NCBI GenBank assembly: GCA_002189035.1
Contig: CM007992.1
Coordinates: forward strand, 1,860,001 to 1,924,000
Length of the DNA: 64,000 bases
Direction: 5' to 3'
DNA from: Utricularia gibba
Lineage: Eukaryota; Streptophyta; Magnoliopsida; Lamiales; Lentibulariaceae
Positions within the stretch are counted from its first letter, which is position 1, and each line of letters opens with the position of its first letter. Below, in pieces: positions 12,405 to 26,100 of this stretch. The position numbers were made by a program, and so were the translations under genes. The notes beneath the pieces were generated by a model, which did no database searches, was not told the origin of the DNA, and saw only the letters and a program-made list of their open reading frames with translations.

Positions 12405-15400
12405 ATGGTACCAAGTTCCTTTTTCCTGCAGCTGCTTGTGTGTATTTTTCTTGCTTGCTCAAGCAGGGGCTACGTGGATTTGAGCACCGATGCGGTAGCT
12501 CTTCTGGCCATGAAGTCCCGGTTACTTGGTGATTCTGCTTCACTCAACTGGTCTGCCACTGCTGGTGCTTCCTCTGTGTGCACTTGGACAGGGGTTACCT
12601 GTGGTTCTCGTCATCGAAGAGTAGTTGGTTTGAATGTAAGTGGTATGGGATTAGGGGGGAGTTTCCCCCCAGAAATGGGGAATCTCACGTTTCTCATCTC
12701 TTTGGATATGTCGGGAAACCATTTTCATGGCAATTTGCCTCAGGAATGGTCTGGATTGCGTAGATTACGATACTTGCACTTGGGTGGGAATGATCTGAGT
12801 GGCGAAGTTCCACCATGGATCGGGGTCTTGAGTGAGCTTCGGCTGCTGCGCCTCAATAACAACTCCTTTAGTGGCTTCTTTCCTGATTCTATAGGGAATG
12901 CATCCAAGCTTGAGAGACTGATTTGTTATGTTAACCAGATGGAGGGTCCAATACCGGCTTCAGTTTTCAACTTATCCAACTTGCAGGTTGTGAGCTTGGG
13001 GCTAACAATTTCGTTGGCCGCCTCCCCTCCCATCTGTGTTCGGGACTTCCTAAAATTCTGGATTTGCTATTACAATATAATTTCTTGGAAGGAGAGATAC
13101 CATCCAATATTTCAGCATGTGCACAATTACGGACGCTCGTTGTGTCAGCCAATAGGCTGAGTGGTTCCATTCCTCCGGACATGAGCTCTCCCTTTTCACA
13201 ACTCAATACTCTCTATTTAGATCAAAATAGATTGGTTGGCGATCTCCCCAAAACTATAGGGGAATGGAAGGCGCTCCAGATTCTCAATACAAGAGCAAAT
13301 AATATTATAGGAATCATCCCACAAGGAGTCACCAATTTGACTAACTTACGACAAATAGATTTCTCAGAAAATAAAATCACAGGTATACATGGTTTCTTTT
13401 AGCTTTCTGGATGAAAAGGAAATTGGAATACAATTCTATACAATTAATTTGCGTTTATCTTTCTTAAGGAACAATTCCTAAAGGGATTGAGAGGCTTGGT
13501 AACTTGAAGGATTTTGTTGCAAGTATGAACAACTTAGTGGGCCAACTTCCACCTGGAATCTTCAATATGTCAGCTCTTGAACATCTTGCACTTGTTTATA
13601 ATAATCTCACTGGACTGTTTCCTGCTGACTTTTGTTCTGGACTTCTGAACTTGTTGGGGATATACTTGGGTAGCAATCATTTATTCGGAGAACTTCCTGC
13701 ATCCATTTCAAATTGCTCAAAACTTGAGGTATTGGACATTGCGAACAATAGTTTTGGTGGAGTTGTGCCGAATAGTTTGGGAGAGATGAGATTCTTACGG
13801 GTGGTAAACTTTCAAGTGAATACCTTTGGCGGGAAATCATCGCCATTTGGTTTTCTCACATCACTCGCAAATTGTCACCAGTTAAAATATTTAATATTAT
13901 CTGGAAATCCTTTTGGGGCAATGCTTCCGGACACTGTAGGTAATCTATCATCTGATTCACTTGAGTGGTTTGAATGCGTAGAATGCGATCTTCATGGAAT
14001 CATTCTGATGGAGCTTGGAAATCTTACGGGCTTGCGCCGATTGCTTCTAAATGTCAATAACTTGGTGGGATCTATTCCGATGACCTTGGGGAAACTTCAA
14101 AATCTTCAACGATTAAATCTTGGTGGAAACAACTTAAGTGGCATCATACCAGATGGTCTCTGTAACTTGCAAAGTATCAACTACATGTATCTAGGTCAAA
14201 ACCAAATTGGTTGTAGTATTCCTACATGCATTGGAAATCTCACAACGTTGACTCAATTATTGATTTCTGGCAACAGATTGGAATCAACCATACCATCGAG
14301 TTTTTGGGAGCTCACCAATATTTTACAATTGGACTTATCCAACAATCTCTTGAATGGTTCCATTAATCCTAACATTGGAAACTTGAAGGCTGCATACTTT
14401 GTCGATCTTTCTTTGAATAAGTTTTCTGGTGTTATTCCAACTTCAATTGCAGATATGAAGCGCTTGGCGAATTTGTCCTTAGCGTACAATAAATTGGAAG
14501 GCATAATTCCAGAGTCCCTTGTCACTATCTTCACTTTGGAAGGATTAAATTTATCTCACAACAATCTTTTAGGTAGTATTCCAACAGGTTTACAGGAAAT
14601 TTCAAGTCTAATGTTATTGGATGTTTCATTTAACAATCTTAGTGGTCCAATTCCGACAGAAGGACCCTTTCGTAGCTTCTCCTACAGATTTTTTGAATCG
14701 AATGAAGAGTTATGTGGTGAATCTCAGTTTCATGTACCTCCATGCAAGCCTTTGAAAAATGGAACCCCACACAAGCGTAAGTCACTTCTTCCCCTTATCA
14801 TCATTTGGCCAGTAGTCCTTGTTTTCTGCATAGCTTTGTTATTGGGATATGTGGTAGTTAGAAGATCCACAAGGAGACATGTTTTGCACACAGAAGAAGA
14901 CCGATTATCGCTATCTACACTCCTCCGAGTCCCCATTCGAATACCATACCACACTATTCTTCAAGCAACTCAAAATTTCAATGATGCCCATTTGCTTGGA
15001 AGTGGAGCATTTGGCTCTGTTTACAAGGGGATTCTATCTGACGGGAAAATTGTTGCTATAAAGGTATTCAACCCACAAAATGAACGAGCGCTAACGAGCT
15101 TCGATGTAGAATGTAGCTTATTGAGAAGCCTACACCATACAAATCTGTGCAAAGTCGTCAGTGCTTGCTCGAATGAAGATGTAAAAGCACTTGTTATGGA
15201 GTACATGCCAAATGGGAACCTCGAGCATTGGCTTCATGGAGAATCCAATTTCCTTAACATCTTACAGAGATTTTCAATTATGATAGACATTGCTTCGGCG
15301 CTACAGTATCTCCACGAAGGCTACACTATCCCAGTCGTGCATTGTGATTTGAAACCAACCAACATATTGTTAGATGAAGAGATGACTGCATACTTGACTG

Positions 15401-15905
15401 ACTTTGGGATCGCAAAGCTGTTAGGGGACACAGACGGCATTGTGCAAACTCACACATTTGCAACCTTGGGATACATGGCACCAGGTTAGTTCACCCTTCT
15501 ATGTTATACGCAATCTCTCTGAGGCTTCTCAGTCCTTCCCTTTCTTTCACAGAGTACGGTTCAAGTGGTTTGGTGTCAACAAGATGCGATGTATATAGCT
15601 TTGGCATACTCTTAATGGAAGTCTTCACTGGAAAAAGACCATGCGATGCAGAATTTGTAGATAAAGATTTCAGCTTGAAAGACCTGGTAAAAGAGTCCAT
15701 ACCCGATGGAGTTTTAAACATTGTGGATCAAAGATTATTGAACCCCAATGATGCATATATATCCATGAAGTTAAGCTGCTTATCATCAGTGATGGAGTTG
15801 TCATTGAAGTGTTCAGTGGAAAATCCAAGTGAGAGAATCACCATGAAGGATATCATCGCTTCTCTCAAAACTATATCACATGAGCTCTCAAGAACGACTT
15901 TGTAA
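12405..15905 (+). CDS. LRR receptor-like kinase, subfamily XII type, copy A (one frameshift)
   Basis: A plasma-membrane receptor kinase of the FLS2/EFR/Xa21 class. Exons as read: 12405-13382, 13469-15484, 15553-15905 (GT-AG introns; the first is phase 1 inside the LRRs, the second splits the Glu of APE). The ATG at 12405 starts a signal peptide (MVPSSFFLQLLVCIFLA). An N-terminal LRR cap with a CTWTGVTC motif follows, then about twenty plant-type LRRs, a transmembrane segment at about 14790-14860 and a kinase. The kinase has a GSGAFGSV loop (14998-15021), a His-Cys-Asp catalytic loop (15340-15348, non-RD) and DFG (15400-15408). One base is missing near 13001 (after TTGGGG) relative to copy C, which shifts the frame. 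With it counted, the three exons total 3348 bases, about 1115 residues, usual for the family. Ligand unknown. It is either a recent pseudogene or an error in the assembly. Confidence 0.85.
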
Positions 15906-15994
15906 GACAAGAGCTCCCAGCATTTTGCTTCATAGTCATCAGTATAGGACAAGCAGCCTCTTCCTTCTAAATGCTTACGGGATTACTACTTTAT

Positions 15995-17560
15995 TTTGGG
16001 GGTCCTAAGCCATGAGCCCGAGTGGCGAGTAGCATAATTAGATAAATGGATTATTTAACACGTATAACATTCTCATTTCTTATTATCAAAATGGTAAATT
16101 AATATTCCTGGAAAAACACATTTAATTCTAAGTTTTCAGAATTAGAATATAAAATTCTTATTTTAAAAAATAATTTACAAATACGGAATAAAGCCTATTC
16201 TAATTAGAATAAAAACCTAATAAATATTTATAATGAAATATTATTACTTTAACATTATAAAAATATACTAAAATTTAATTAAAATTTTATCAAAATGTAT
16301 ACAAGAAATGGTCGTGCAAGATCCAAATATTTTATTATTTAATCTTGGTCGTGCAATATGCAAAGACCATCGCTATAAAGAAATAAAAATATTTAAGCAC
16401 TACAAAATATATGTATTTAAATACAATTAGGATAAAAAATAATTAAAAATTAAAACATGAGGTATTTCCCGAACACTTTTAAAAGTAGGGGTATACTGCA
16501 AACTAACTTTTGGCAGGAGGATTCAAGCAACGAACGAGGCCGCCTGTTGCAATACTCCATCATATTCCATGAAATCCATTCAATTTTCTTTTAGTATTTT
16601 CTTGCATTAAAAAGTCCCCTAAATTGTGTGGCAGATGTTGCTGTATTACATGATCATAATGGGGATGTCAAGATTGAATCTTTCAATGATGATAAGGGGC
16701 CACGGTTTCCGAAGCATTGATTTCAGTTGAATCTTTCAAGTATGCTTCGCAGGACATCACTCTCTCAACTCAACTTGCCGAGTCAATGTGTTCTAGTCCT
16801 TCATCTAAGGGTCTAATGCGTAGAAGATGGATAGGGAAGACTTGCAGTCAAGGAGCCAAGTCTATCTGTGTGAAGAGACAGTCCTGGTTTTAGATGTTAC
16901 TAATGAAGATCTCTTAGTTGTGCTGATCTCATGGAGTCGTAGAATATATCCTTCAGCTTAACATTTGGCCATCGAATCGCACTTCCCTTGTTCAAAGTGA
17001 ATGACTTACCTGTATTTGTCGAAGTCGCTAGTCTAAGAGTTGGTCGACTTTACGGGTTGGATTGGTTTGCCTGATCGAGGCTTACATGCATACTTTTTAT
17101 AAAGCAACCAGGCGCCAGCACATAAGAAGCTGAACTAATCACCACTATCTTCCTCCTCAAACTCCTCTCCCGTGTCCCCATTCCACCGTTGGAAGAAATG
17201 GGTGCAGGTTTCCCAATATCTGTAGGAAATCAGTTCTGTCACCCTGTAAAATCAACTGAATATGTGTAATGAACACAATCTGTTTCAGGTAAAAACCCAG
17301 CTCCTTGGCTGGTAAAACCTCCTGTCCTCTGGTTAATCACACCAGATGCAAGAGTTCACTATAAACAAGGAGAAGCACCCTGATCCACATACACAGAGTT
17401 ACTACAACACACACCAGCGCAGGAAACACACACTTCTTGTGATCACTCCTTCAGTAGCTGCTAGGATCATCCACCGTGCCCCCTTGTCCAGACAGAACTC
17501 CCCTCTCCCTCCACTGCTTGGATCAGACTCCACCTCTGCTTCATATGCTCCACACCCATA
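15995..17560. other. Spacer between copies A and B: cluster 3' repeat, then unrelated sequence
   Basis: The first 200 bases are copy 2 of the cluster 3' spacer repeat. After AT-rich sequence to about 16500, composition becomes more GC-balanced. The stretch 16724-16800 is similar to 32501-32583. Around 17100-17560 there are open frames without recognisable domains. I see no supported gene. Confidence 0.5.
16724..16800 (+). repeat. Dispersed repeat (copy 1 of 2)
   Basis: It shares a core, ATCACTCTCTCAA then TCAAC and GAGTCAATGT, ending CTAGTCCT, with 32501-32583 in the same orientation. The family is not identified. Confidence 0.6.
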
Positions 17561-17696
17561 AGTTGTGGACGTAGTGGGAGGTAACCATCAGACGCATCTC
17601 ACGCCTCACTTCCAGCCTGTTATTGACCAGCCCATTTGTACATTATGGGCTTATTTACCTCCTACAATATCAAACGTATGTTTTTGTTTCCTGCTG

Positions 17697-20600
17697 ATGT
17701 CCCTCTTTCTTCTTGCTTATTCAAACACTGATCTGCGGACGGACGCAATGGCTCTCCTGGCCTTGAAAACCCGGTTACTTGGTGACTCTTCGTCACTCAA
17801 CTGGTTTGGTAATGCTACTACAATTCCTAGTGCTTCCTCGGCGTGCACTTGGACAGGGGTTACTTGTGATTCTCGTCTTCGAAGAGATGTTGGTTTAAAT
17901 CTTATTGACATGGGATTAGGGGGAGTTTAAATCTCACGTTTCTCATCTTTTTAGATATGTCAGGAAACCATTTTCATGGCAATTTGCCTCAGGAATGGTC
18001 CGGATTGCCACAGATTACAATACTTGCACTTGGGTGGGAATGATCTGAGTGGCGAAGTTCCACCATGGATCGGGTTCTTGAGTGAGCTCCGGCTGCACCT
18101 CAATAACAACTCCTTCAGTGGCTCCGTGCCTGATTCCCTAGGGAATGCATCCAAGCTTGAGAGATTGGGACCGAGTTCAATTTTCAACTTATCCAAGTTG
18201 GAAGTTTTGAGCCTGGCGTCTTAACAATTTCGTTGGCCGCCTCCCCTCCCCTCTCTGCTCCGGGTTTCCTAAGATTGCACGTTTGATGTTACAATATAAT
18301 TCCTTGGAAGGAGAGATACCATCCAATATTTCAGCATGTGCTCAATTGTGATAGGCAATAGGCTGAGTGGCTCCATTCCTCCAGACATAAGCTCTCCCTT
18401 TTCACAACTCAGATTTCTGCATTTACATTCAAATAGCCTGGTTGGCGAGCTCCCCAAAACTATAGGCGAATGGAAGGGGCTCCAATATCTTAACACGGGA
18501 GAGAATAATATTACCGGAATCATCCCACCAGGAATCACAAATTTGACCAACTTGGAGGGGTTACATCTCTCAGGAAATAAAATCACAGGTATGCATGCTT
18601 TTAGCTTTTATGATGAAAACGACTCTGTGTTCTACCATGTCTTGAATTCATCTGTGTCTAGGCACAATTCCTGAAGGTATGGAGAGGCTTTCTAGATTGA
18701 AGGGTTTTGCTGCAAATTTGAACAACTCAGTGGGAGAACTTCCACATGGAATCTTCAATATTTCAACTCTTGAGCATCTTTCTCTTGTTCAGAATGATCT
18801 CACTGGACAGCTTCCTGCTGACTTTTGTTCTAGACTTCCTAAATTGTTGCAGATACACTTGGGTGGCAATGATTTGTTTGGAGAACTTCCCCCGTATTTC
18901 AAATTGCTCCAAACTTGAGGAATTGGACATTGGTAACAATAGTTTTGGTGGAGTTGAATAGTTTGGGAGAGATGAGATTCTTACGGATTGTAAACTTTCA
19001 AGCCAATAACTTTTGTGGGAAATCATCGCCATTTGGTTTATTCACCGCACTCTCGAACTGTCACCAGTTAAATTGGTTGATATTATCTGGAAATCCTTTT
19101 GGGGCAATGCTTCTGGACACTGTGGGTAATCTATCATTTGATTCACTTGAGTGGTTTGAATGCGTAGAATGCCGTCTCCATGGAACCATTCCGATGGAGT
19201 TTGGAAATCTTACAGGCTTGCTGCGATTGCTTCTAAGTACCAATAACTTGGTGGGATCTATTCCGACGACCTTGGGGAAACTTCAAAATCTTCAACGATT
19301 AATTTTGGGTGCAAACAACTTAAGTGGATTCATACCAGATGGTCTCTGTAACTTGCAAAGTATCAACTACATGGATCTTGGAGAAAATCACATTGGTGGT
19401 AGTATTCCTACATGTCTTGGAAATCTCACAAGATTGACTCAATTATCGATTTCAAGCAATAAATTAGAATCAACCATACCATCGACTTTTTGGCAGCTAA
19501 GTCATCTTTTACCATTGGATTTATCCAATAATTTCTTGAATGGTTCCATTAATCCTGTTGTTGGAAACTTGAAGGTTGCATACTTCGTTGATCTTTCTTT
19601 GAATAAGTTTTCTGGTGTTATTCCAACTTCAGTTGGAGATATGCAACGTTTGGCGAATTATTTTTACTTAGCTTACAATAATTTGGAAGGCACAATTCCA
19701 GAGACAATTGGCACTATGTTCACTTTGGAAGAATTAAATATATCGCATAACAGATTTTCTGGCAAGATCCCAACAATTTTACAGAAAATTTCAAGTTTGG
19801 TATCATTGGATGTTTCATACAACAATCTTAGTGGCCCAATTCCGACAGAAGGGTCGTTTCGTAGCTTCTCCTACAGGTTTTTTGAATCGAATGAAGGGTT
19901 ATGGGGTGAATCTCAGTTTCATGTGCCTCCTGCAAGCCTTCGAGGAATGGAACCCCACACAAGCGGAAGTCACTTCTTCCCCTTATCATCATTTGGCCAA
20001 TAGTCCTTGTTTTCTGCATAGCTTTGTTATTGGGATATGTGGTAGTTAGAAGATACACAAGGAGACGTGTTTTGCACACAGAAGAAGACCGACTATTGTT
20101 ATCTACACTCCTCCGAGTCCCCATTCGAATACCATACCACACTATTCTTCAAGCAACTCAGAATTTCAATGATGCTCATTTGCTTGGAAGTGGAGCATTT
20201 GACTCTGTTCACAAGGGGATTCTTTCTGACGGGAAAATTGTTGTGATAAAGGTATTCAACCCACAAAATGAATGAGCATTAACGAGCTTCGATGTAGAAT
20301 GTAGCGTATTGAGAAGCCTACGCCATACAAATCTATGCAAAGTCATCAGTGCTTGCTCGAATGAAGATGTAAAAGCACTTGTTATGGAGTACATGCCAAA
20401 TGGGAACCTCGAGCATTGGCTTCATGAAGAATCCAATTTCCTTAACATCTTACAGAGATTTTCAATTATGATAGACATTGCTTCGGCGCTACAGTATCTC
20501 CACGAAGGCTACACTATCCCAGTCGTGCATTGTGATTTGAAACCAACCAACATATTGTTAGATGAAGAGATGACTGCATACTTGACTGACTTTGGAATCG

Positions 20601-21079
20601 CAAAGCTGTTAGGGGACACAGACGGCATTGTGCAAACTCACACATTTGCAACCTTGGGATACATGGCACCAGGTTAGTTCTCCCTTCTATGCTATATGCA
20701 ATCTCTCTGAGGCTTCTCAGTCCTTCCCTTTCTATCACAGAGTATGGTTTAAGTGGCTTGTTGTCAACAAGATGCGACGTATATAGCTTTGGCATACTCT
20801 TAATGGAAGTCTTCACCGGAAAAAGACCTTGTGATGCAGAATTTGTAGAGAATGATTTAAGCTTGAGAGATTTGGTAAAAGAGTCCATGCCTGATGGAGT
20901 TTTACACATTGCGGATCAAAGATTATTAAACCCAGATGATGCATACGTATCCGAAGTTAAGCTGCTTATCATCAGTGATGAAGTTGTCATTGAAAAATCC
21001 AAGTGAGAGAATCACCATGAAGGATATCATCGCTTCTTTTAAAACTATATCACATGAGCTCTCATGAACGACTTTGTAA
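17697..21079 (+). pseudogene. LRR receptor-like kinase copy B, heavily decayed
   Basis: Homologous to A and C over the LRR and kinase regions, with the same intron sites (18589-18661 and 20673-20740). Lesions include: a deletion at about 17927 giving a stop at 17928-17930; indels near 18007, 18170 and 18210; frameshifts near 18893 and 18955 in exon 2; a one-base loss near 19928 before the transmembrane segment; Arg CGA changed to TGA at 20273-20275 in the kinase; a two-base loss near 20950; a deletion near 20993; and Arg AGA changed to TGA at 21065-21067. The glycine loop reads GSGAFDS (Asp at 20201-20203) and a conserved Cys after the LRRs is Trp. The catalytic loop is still His-Cys-Asp (20528-20536). 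Sequence upstream of about 17720 does not match the other copies, so its promoter and signal peptide were replaced. Certainly non-functional. Confidence 0.9.
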
Positions 21080-22740
21080 AACAAGAGCTTCCCATTGTGA
21101 TTCCCCAAGTGTATCCATTATAAGCTCAAATTTATGTGGGAGGAGACTGGATAATCCTCACATGGAAGAAGCATTTTTTGTTTCATTACATATCTTTTGT
21201 TTAGGTCTCAATATATTTTTAAAGGATTTCTATATATTTTATACTAATATAATCTTTTTAGAGAAAAAAATGTGTTTTGTGATTTGTTAGAATGATGTTG
21301 ATTCAAATTAGATTAATCGTGCTCTAATTCGCATGGATTTGTTGGAGATCAAAATTGAGCGCAAGAGCAAATTTAAAAATAAAGATTTTATTTAAAATTC
21401 AAGGTTTAAATAAAAATTTGAAAAATATCTGAAATGACTTGAATAAAATATTTGATACATAACCATCAATAAAGTTTAATAAACCTTGTCTATACAAGAA
21501 CTTGAAAAGGAAATTTTGACAAGTTCAGAGTGTTCGAATCATTCTCGAAGTCATGTACAGTTTCATTTCCAAATTTTTATTTGTTTTTAGTTTTTGTCGT
21601 TTTTTGTTGTGCAATCAAGTATGTACACTTCAGCACTTGCACCTAAGTATACTCAATTAAGTCATGCTTACCTAAGTCTTTGTATGTATTTTTGCTTTAC
21701 TATATTATTTAAATATTTAAATTGAGATTTGATTTCATTTTATACAGTGTTTTTATTATTAACGGATTCTTTATTATTATTAAATTATAAAAGTATATAA
21801 GAAAATTCAATATTGGTCTTAAGTACTTGAAAAGAAGAGATCAATCAGATATCATTATTAAAATGTATTTGATACAATATGTTTACAAAGGTATGAGCTA
21901 TATGGATTAAAATCGAATATAAGTAAGTTATTATGATAGCGGAAAAAACTTTGATAACATGATTGATTTTGTAATATCAATATACAGAGAACAATACCAT
22001 AACAATTAACAAGCAGTACAACTCTTGAAAAATATCACATAACATATGTAATTGAGTGAATCCTTGAGATTTATTTCTGAATAAAATGAAATCAGATTAA
22101 ATAAAAAAACATAACTCTTAACACATACATAGTGGAGAAGGAAGGAAAAAACCCTAGGCATTATTACATTTGAACTTTTAAAAACAAATATTATTAATAT
22201 CATCATTTTTCTGAATTTCATCTTCAAAATTTTATAATTGATCATTATTTTTTAATAAAATTAAATTAGATCGAATAAAAAAACATTATTCCAATGTATA
22301 AGAAAAAAAAACCTATTCTTACATTTCAACTTTTCAAATCAAGAATATTTTTGTAATACGTACAGCATCAAATAATACAATAAAAAATATTTAGACGAGT
22401 GATTTATTTAAAGAAAACACAATAAAAGACCCATTTTTTAAAACAAATTGAATCATTTTTTTATTTACTCTTTTTATTGAACCTGAAAAAAATTGCCAAA
22501 GAACTCTATAAGAGAAAAAATAATAATAATAAAAAGTGGATCAAGTAATCAACTTGCTCAGACCCCCACGTTTCAATTACATGAAGCCAAGACGCAAACT
22601 GAAAATGATTGAATAAAATATCTTAAAAAACCAATTTTAATGGTTTATATGTCGACGTTGATTGAGTTATTTTATCTATTTTTTTCAATGAATAAATCAT
22701 ATTGCACTTTGGGTCATTCAGATTTTCAGGGTGTGGTATG
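21080..22740. other. AT-rich intergenic sequence upstream of copy C
   Basis: Very AT-rich, with only short chance frames. From about 22560 it starts to resemble the far-upstream regions of copies A and D. No gene or element termini were recognised. Confidence 0.5.
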
Positions 22741-23117
22741 AATGAAGTCTAAAAGTCAAAGTCTTCCACTGCGGCGTCTATAATCCACTTTCTGATCGTT
22801 CCCACATGAACGAGACACAGCGCAAAGACAAAAAGGTGTGTCGTTTATTAAAGAAGGAGAAGAAGCGAGCATTGCCCAGCTAGATTTTGTACCGTGCTTT
22901 ATGGAAATAGGCATATGGTGAGCGGTCTTACTAAGCGAAGCCGGGTCAGTTAGAAAAGTGGCCACTGTCACTTTCTATCTCACACAGTAAGGCAAAAAAT
23001 TTACACATAGGGTGGCCACTTTTATCACACAGTGAGATGACAGTGGCCACTTTTTTAAATCACCCAAGCGAAGCCCCACTGCCTGGCAGTGATCACCATT
23101 TATGTTGTGCGGAGGAA
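22741..23117 (+). promoter_or_regulatory. Promoter region of copy C, interrupted by a MITE
   Basis: A W-box core AGTCAA (TTGACT on the other strand) is kept at 22754-22759. The place of the TATAAAG box in A and D reads as an altered TATGGTG at about 22915-22921. A 123-bp element then separates it from the start codon. If transcribed, this copy may use another start site. Confidence 0.5.
22943..23065. mobile_element. Mutator-like MITE (123 bp) with 28-bp terminal inverted repeats
   Basis: The element begins GGGTCAGTTAG and ends TTTAAATCACCC. The first 28 bases match the reverse complement of the last 28 at 25 positions, with AAAGTGGCCACTGTCA identical in both. It is flanked by an exact 10-bp duplication AAGCGAAGCC (22933-22942 and 23066-23075). 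Copies A and D have only a single related copy of this flank. A 9-10 bp target duplication and long inverted repeats are typical of Mutator-like MITEs. There is no coding capacity. Confidence 0.8.
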
Positions 23118-26100
23118 ATGGTTCCAAGATCCGTTTTCCTGCAGCTGCTTGTGTGTATTTTTCTTGCTTGTTCAAGCAGGGGCTCCGTTGATTTGAGCAC
23201 CGATGCAGTGGCTCTTCTGGCCTTGAAGTCCCGGTTACTTGGTGATTCTGCTTCACTTAACTGGTCTGCCACTGCTGGTGCTTCCTCTGTGTGCACTTGG
23301 ACAGGGGTTACCTGTGGTTCTCGTCATCGAAGAGTAGTTGGTTTAAATGTAAGTGGTATGGGATTAGGGGGGAGTTTCCCCCCAGAAATGGGGAATCTCA
23401 CGTTTCTCATCTCCTTGGATATGTTGGGAAACCATTTTCATGGCAATTTGCCTCAAGAATGGTCTGGATTGCGCAGATTACGATACTTGCACTTGGGTGA
23501 GAATGATCTGAGCGGCGAAGTTCCTCCATGGATCGGGTTCTTGAGTGAGCTCCGGCTGCTTCGCCTCAATAACAACTCCTTCAGTGGCTCCTTGCCTGAT
23601 TCCCTAGGGAATGCATCGAAGCTTGAGAGATTGGGACTTTATTATAACCAGATGGAGGGTCTAATACCCAGTTCAGTTTTCAATTTATCCAACTTGGAAG
23701 TTTTGAGCCTGGCGTCTAACAATTTTGTTGGCCGCCTCCCCTCCCCTCTCTGCTCCGGGTTTCCTAAGATTGTGGGTTTGATGTTGCAGGATAATTCCTT
23801 GGAAGGAGAGATACCATCCAATATTTCTGCATGTGCACAATTACAGGTGCTGGTTTTGTCTGGCAACAGGCTGAGTGGTTCCATTCCTCAAGACATGAGC
23901 TCTCCCTTTTCACAACTCAATTCTCTCTATTTAGATCATAATAGATTGGTTGGCGAGCTCCCCAAACCTATGGGGGAATTTCAGATTCTAGATACAAGCG
24001 CAAATAATATTACAGGAACCATTCCACTAGGATTTACCAATTTGACTAATTTACGACAGATAGATTTATCAGACAATCAAATCACAGGTAGATATACATG
24101 GTTTCTTTTAGCTTTCTGTATGAAAAAAAAAATTAGTGTACAATTCTATACAATTATTTTCGATTTATCTCTTTACAGGAACTATTCCTAAAGAGATTGG
24201 GAGGCTTGGTAACTTGACGTTATTTGCAGCAAGTATCAACAACTTAGTGGGCGACCTTCCACCTGGAATCTTCAATATGTCAGCTCTTGAAAATCTTAAA
24301 CTTTTTCAAAATAATCTCTCTGGACAGTTTCCTGCCGACTTTTGTTCTGGACTTCCTAACTTGTTGGGGATATACTTGTCTATCAATCATTTGTTTGGAG
24401 AAATTCCTGCGTTCATTTCAAATTGCTCAAAACTTGAGGTTTTGGACATTTTTAACAATAGTTTTGGTGGAGTTGTCCCAGATAGTTTGGGAGATATGAG
24501 ATTCTTACAGGAGATAAACCTTCAACTTAATAACTTTGGTGGGAAATCTTCACCATTTGGTTTTATCACAGCACTTGCAAACTGTCAGCAGTTAAAACGC
24601 TTGGCATTATCTGGAAATCCTTTTGGGGCAATGCTTCCGAAAACTGTGGGTAATCTATCATCTGATTCACTTGAGTGGTTTGCATGCTTTGAATGCGGTC
24701 TCCATGGAACCATTCCGATGGAGCTTGGAAATCTTACAAGCTTGTTGCGATTGTTTCTAAATGACAATAACTTGGTGGGATCTATTCCGAAGACATTGGG
24801 ACACTTCAAAATCTTCAACAATTAAATCTTGGTAGAAACAACTTAAGTGGATTCATACCAGATAGTCTCTGTAACTTGCAAAGTATCAACTACATTTATC
24901 TTGGAGAAAATCAAATTGGTGGTACTATTCCTGCATGCATTGGAAATCTCACATCATTGACTCAATTATCGATTGCAAGCAACAATTTGGAATCCACCAT
25001 ACCATTTAGTTTTTGGCAGCTAAGTCATATTTTGCAGTTGAGCTTATCTAACAATCTCTTGAATGGTTCCATTAATCCTGGCATTGGAAACTTGAAGGTT
25101 GCATACTTTGTAGATCTTTCCTTGAATAAGTTTTCTGGTGTTATTCCAACTTCAGTTGGAGATATGCAGCGTCTCGCGACTTTGTCCTTAGCGTACAATA
25201 AATTGGAAGGCACAATTCCAAAGTCCCTTGGCAATATTTTTACTTTGGAAGTATTAAATTTATCTCATAACAATCTTTTTGATAAGATTCCAGTAGCTTT
25301 ACAGGAAATTTCAAGTCTAATGTCATTGGATATTTCATTCAACAATCTTAGTGGCCCTATTCCGACAGAAGTGCCCTTCTGCAGCTTCTCCTACAAGTAT
25401 TTTGAATCCAATGAAGGGTTATGTGGTGAATCTCAGTTTCGTGTGCCTTCATGCAAACCTTTGAGGAATGGAACACCGCACAAGTGGAAGTCAGTTCTTC
25501 CCCTAATTATCATTTTGCCAGTAGTCTTAGTTTTCTGCATAGCATTGTTATTGGGATATGTGGTAATTAGAAGATCCACAAGAAGACGTGTTTTGCACAC
25601 AAAAGAAGACCGACTATCGCTCTCTACACTGTTCCAAGTCCCTATTCGAATACCATACCATACTATTCTTCAAGCAACTCAGAATTTCAATGATACTCAT
25701 TTGCTTGGAAGTGGAGCATTTGGCTCTGTTTATAAGGGGATTCTTTCTAATGGGAAAATTGTTGTAATAAAGGTATTCAATCCACTAAATGAACGAGCCT
25801 TAAGGAGCTTCGATGTAGAATGTAGCGTATTGAGAAGCCTACGCCACACAAATCTGTGCAAAGTCATCAGTGCTTGCTCCAATGAAGATATCAAAGCACT
25901 TGTTATGGAGTACATGCCAAATGGGAATCTCGAGCACTGGCTTCATGGAGAATCCAATTTCCTTAACATCTCACAGAGATTTTCAATAATGATAGACATT
26001 GCTTCAGCGCTACAGTATCTCCACGAAGGCTATACTATCCCAATGGTGCATTGTGATTTGAAACCAAGCAACATACTGCTAGGCGAAGAGATGACTGCAT

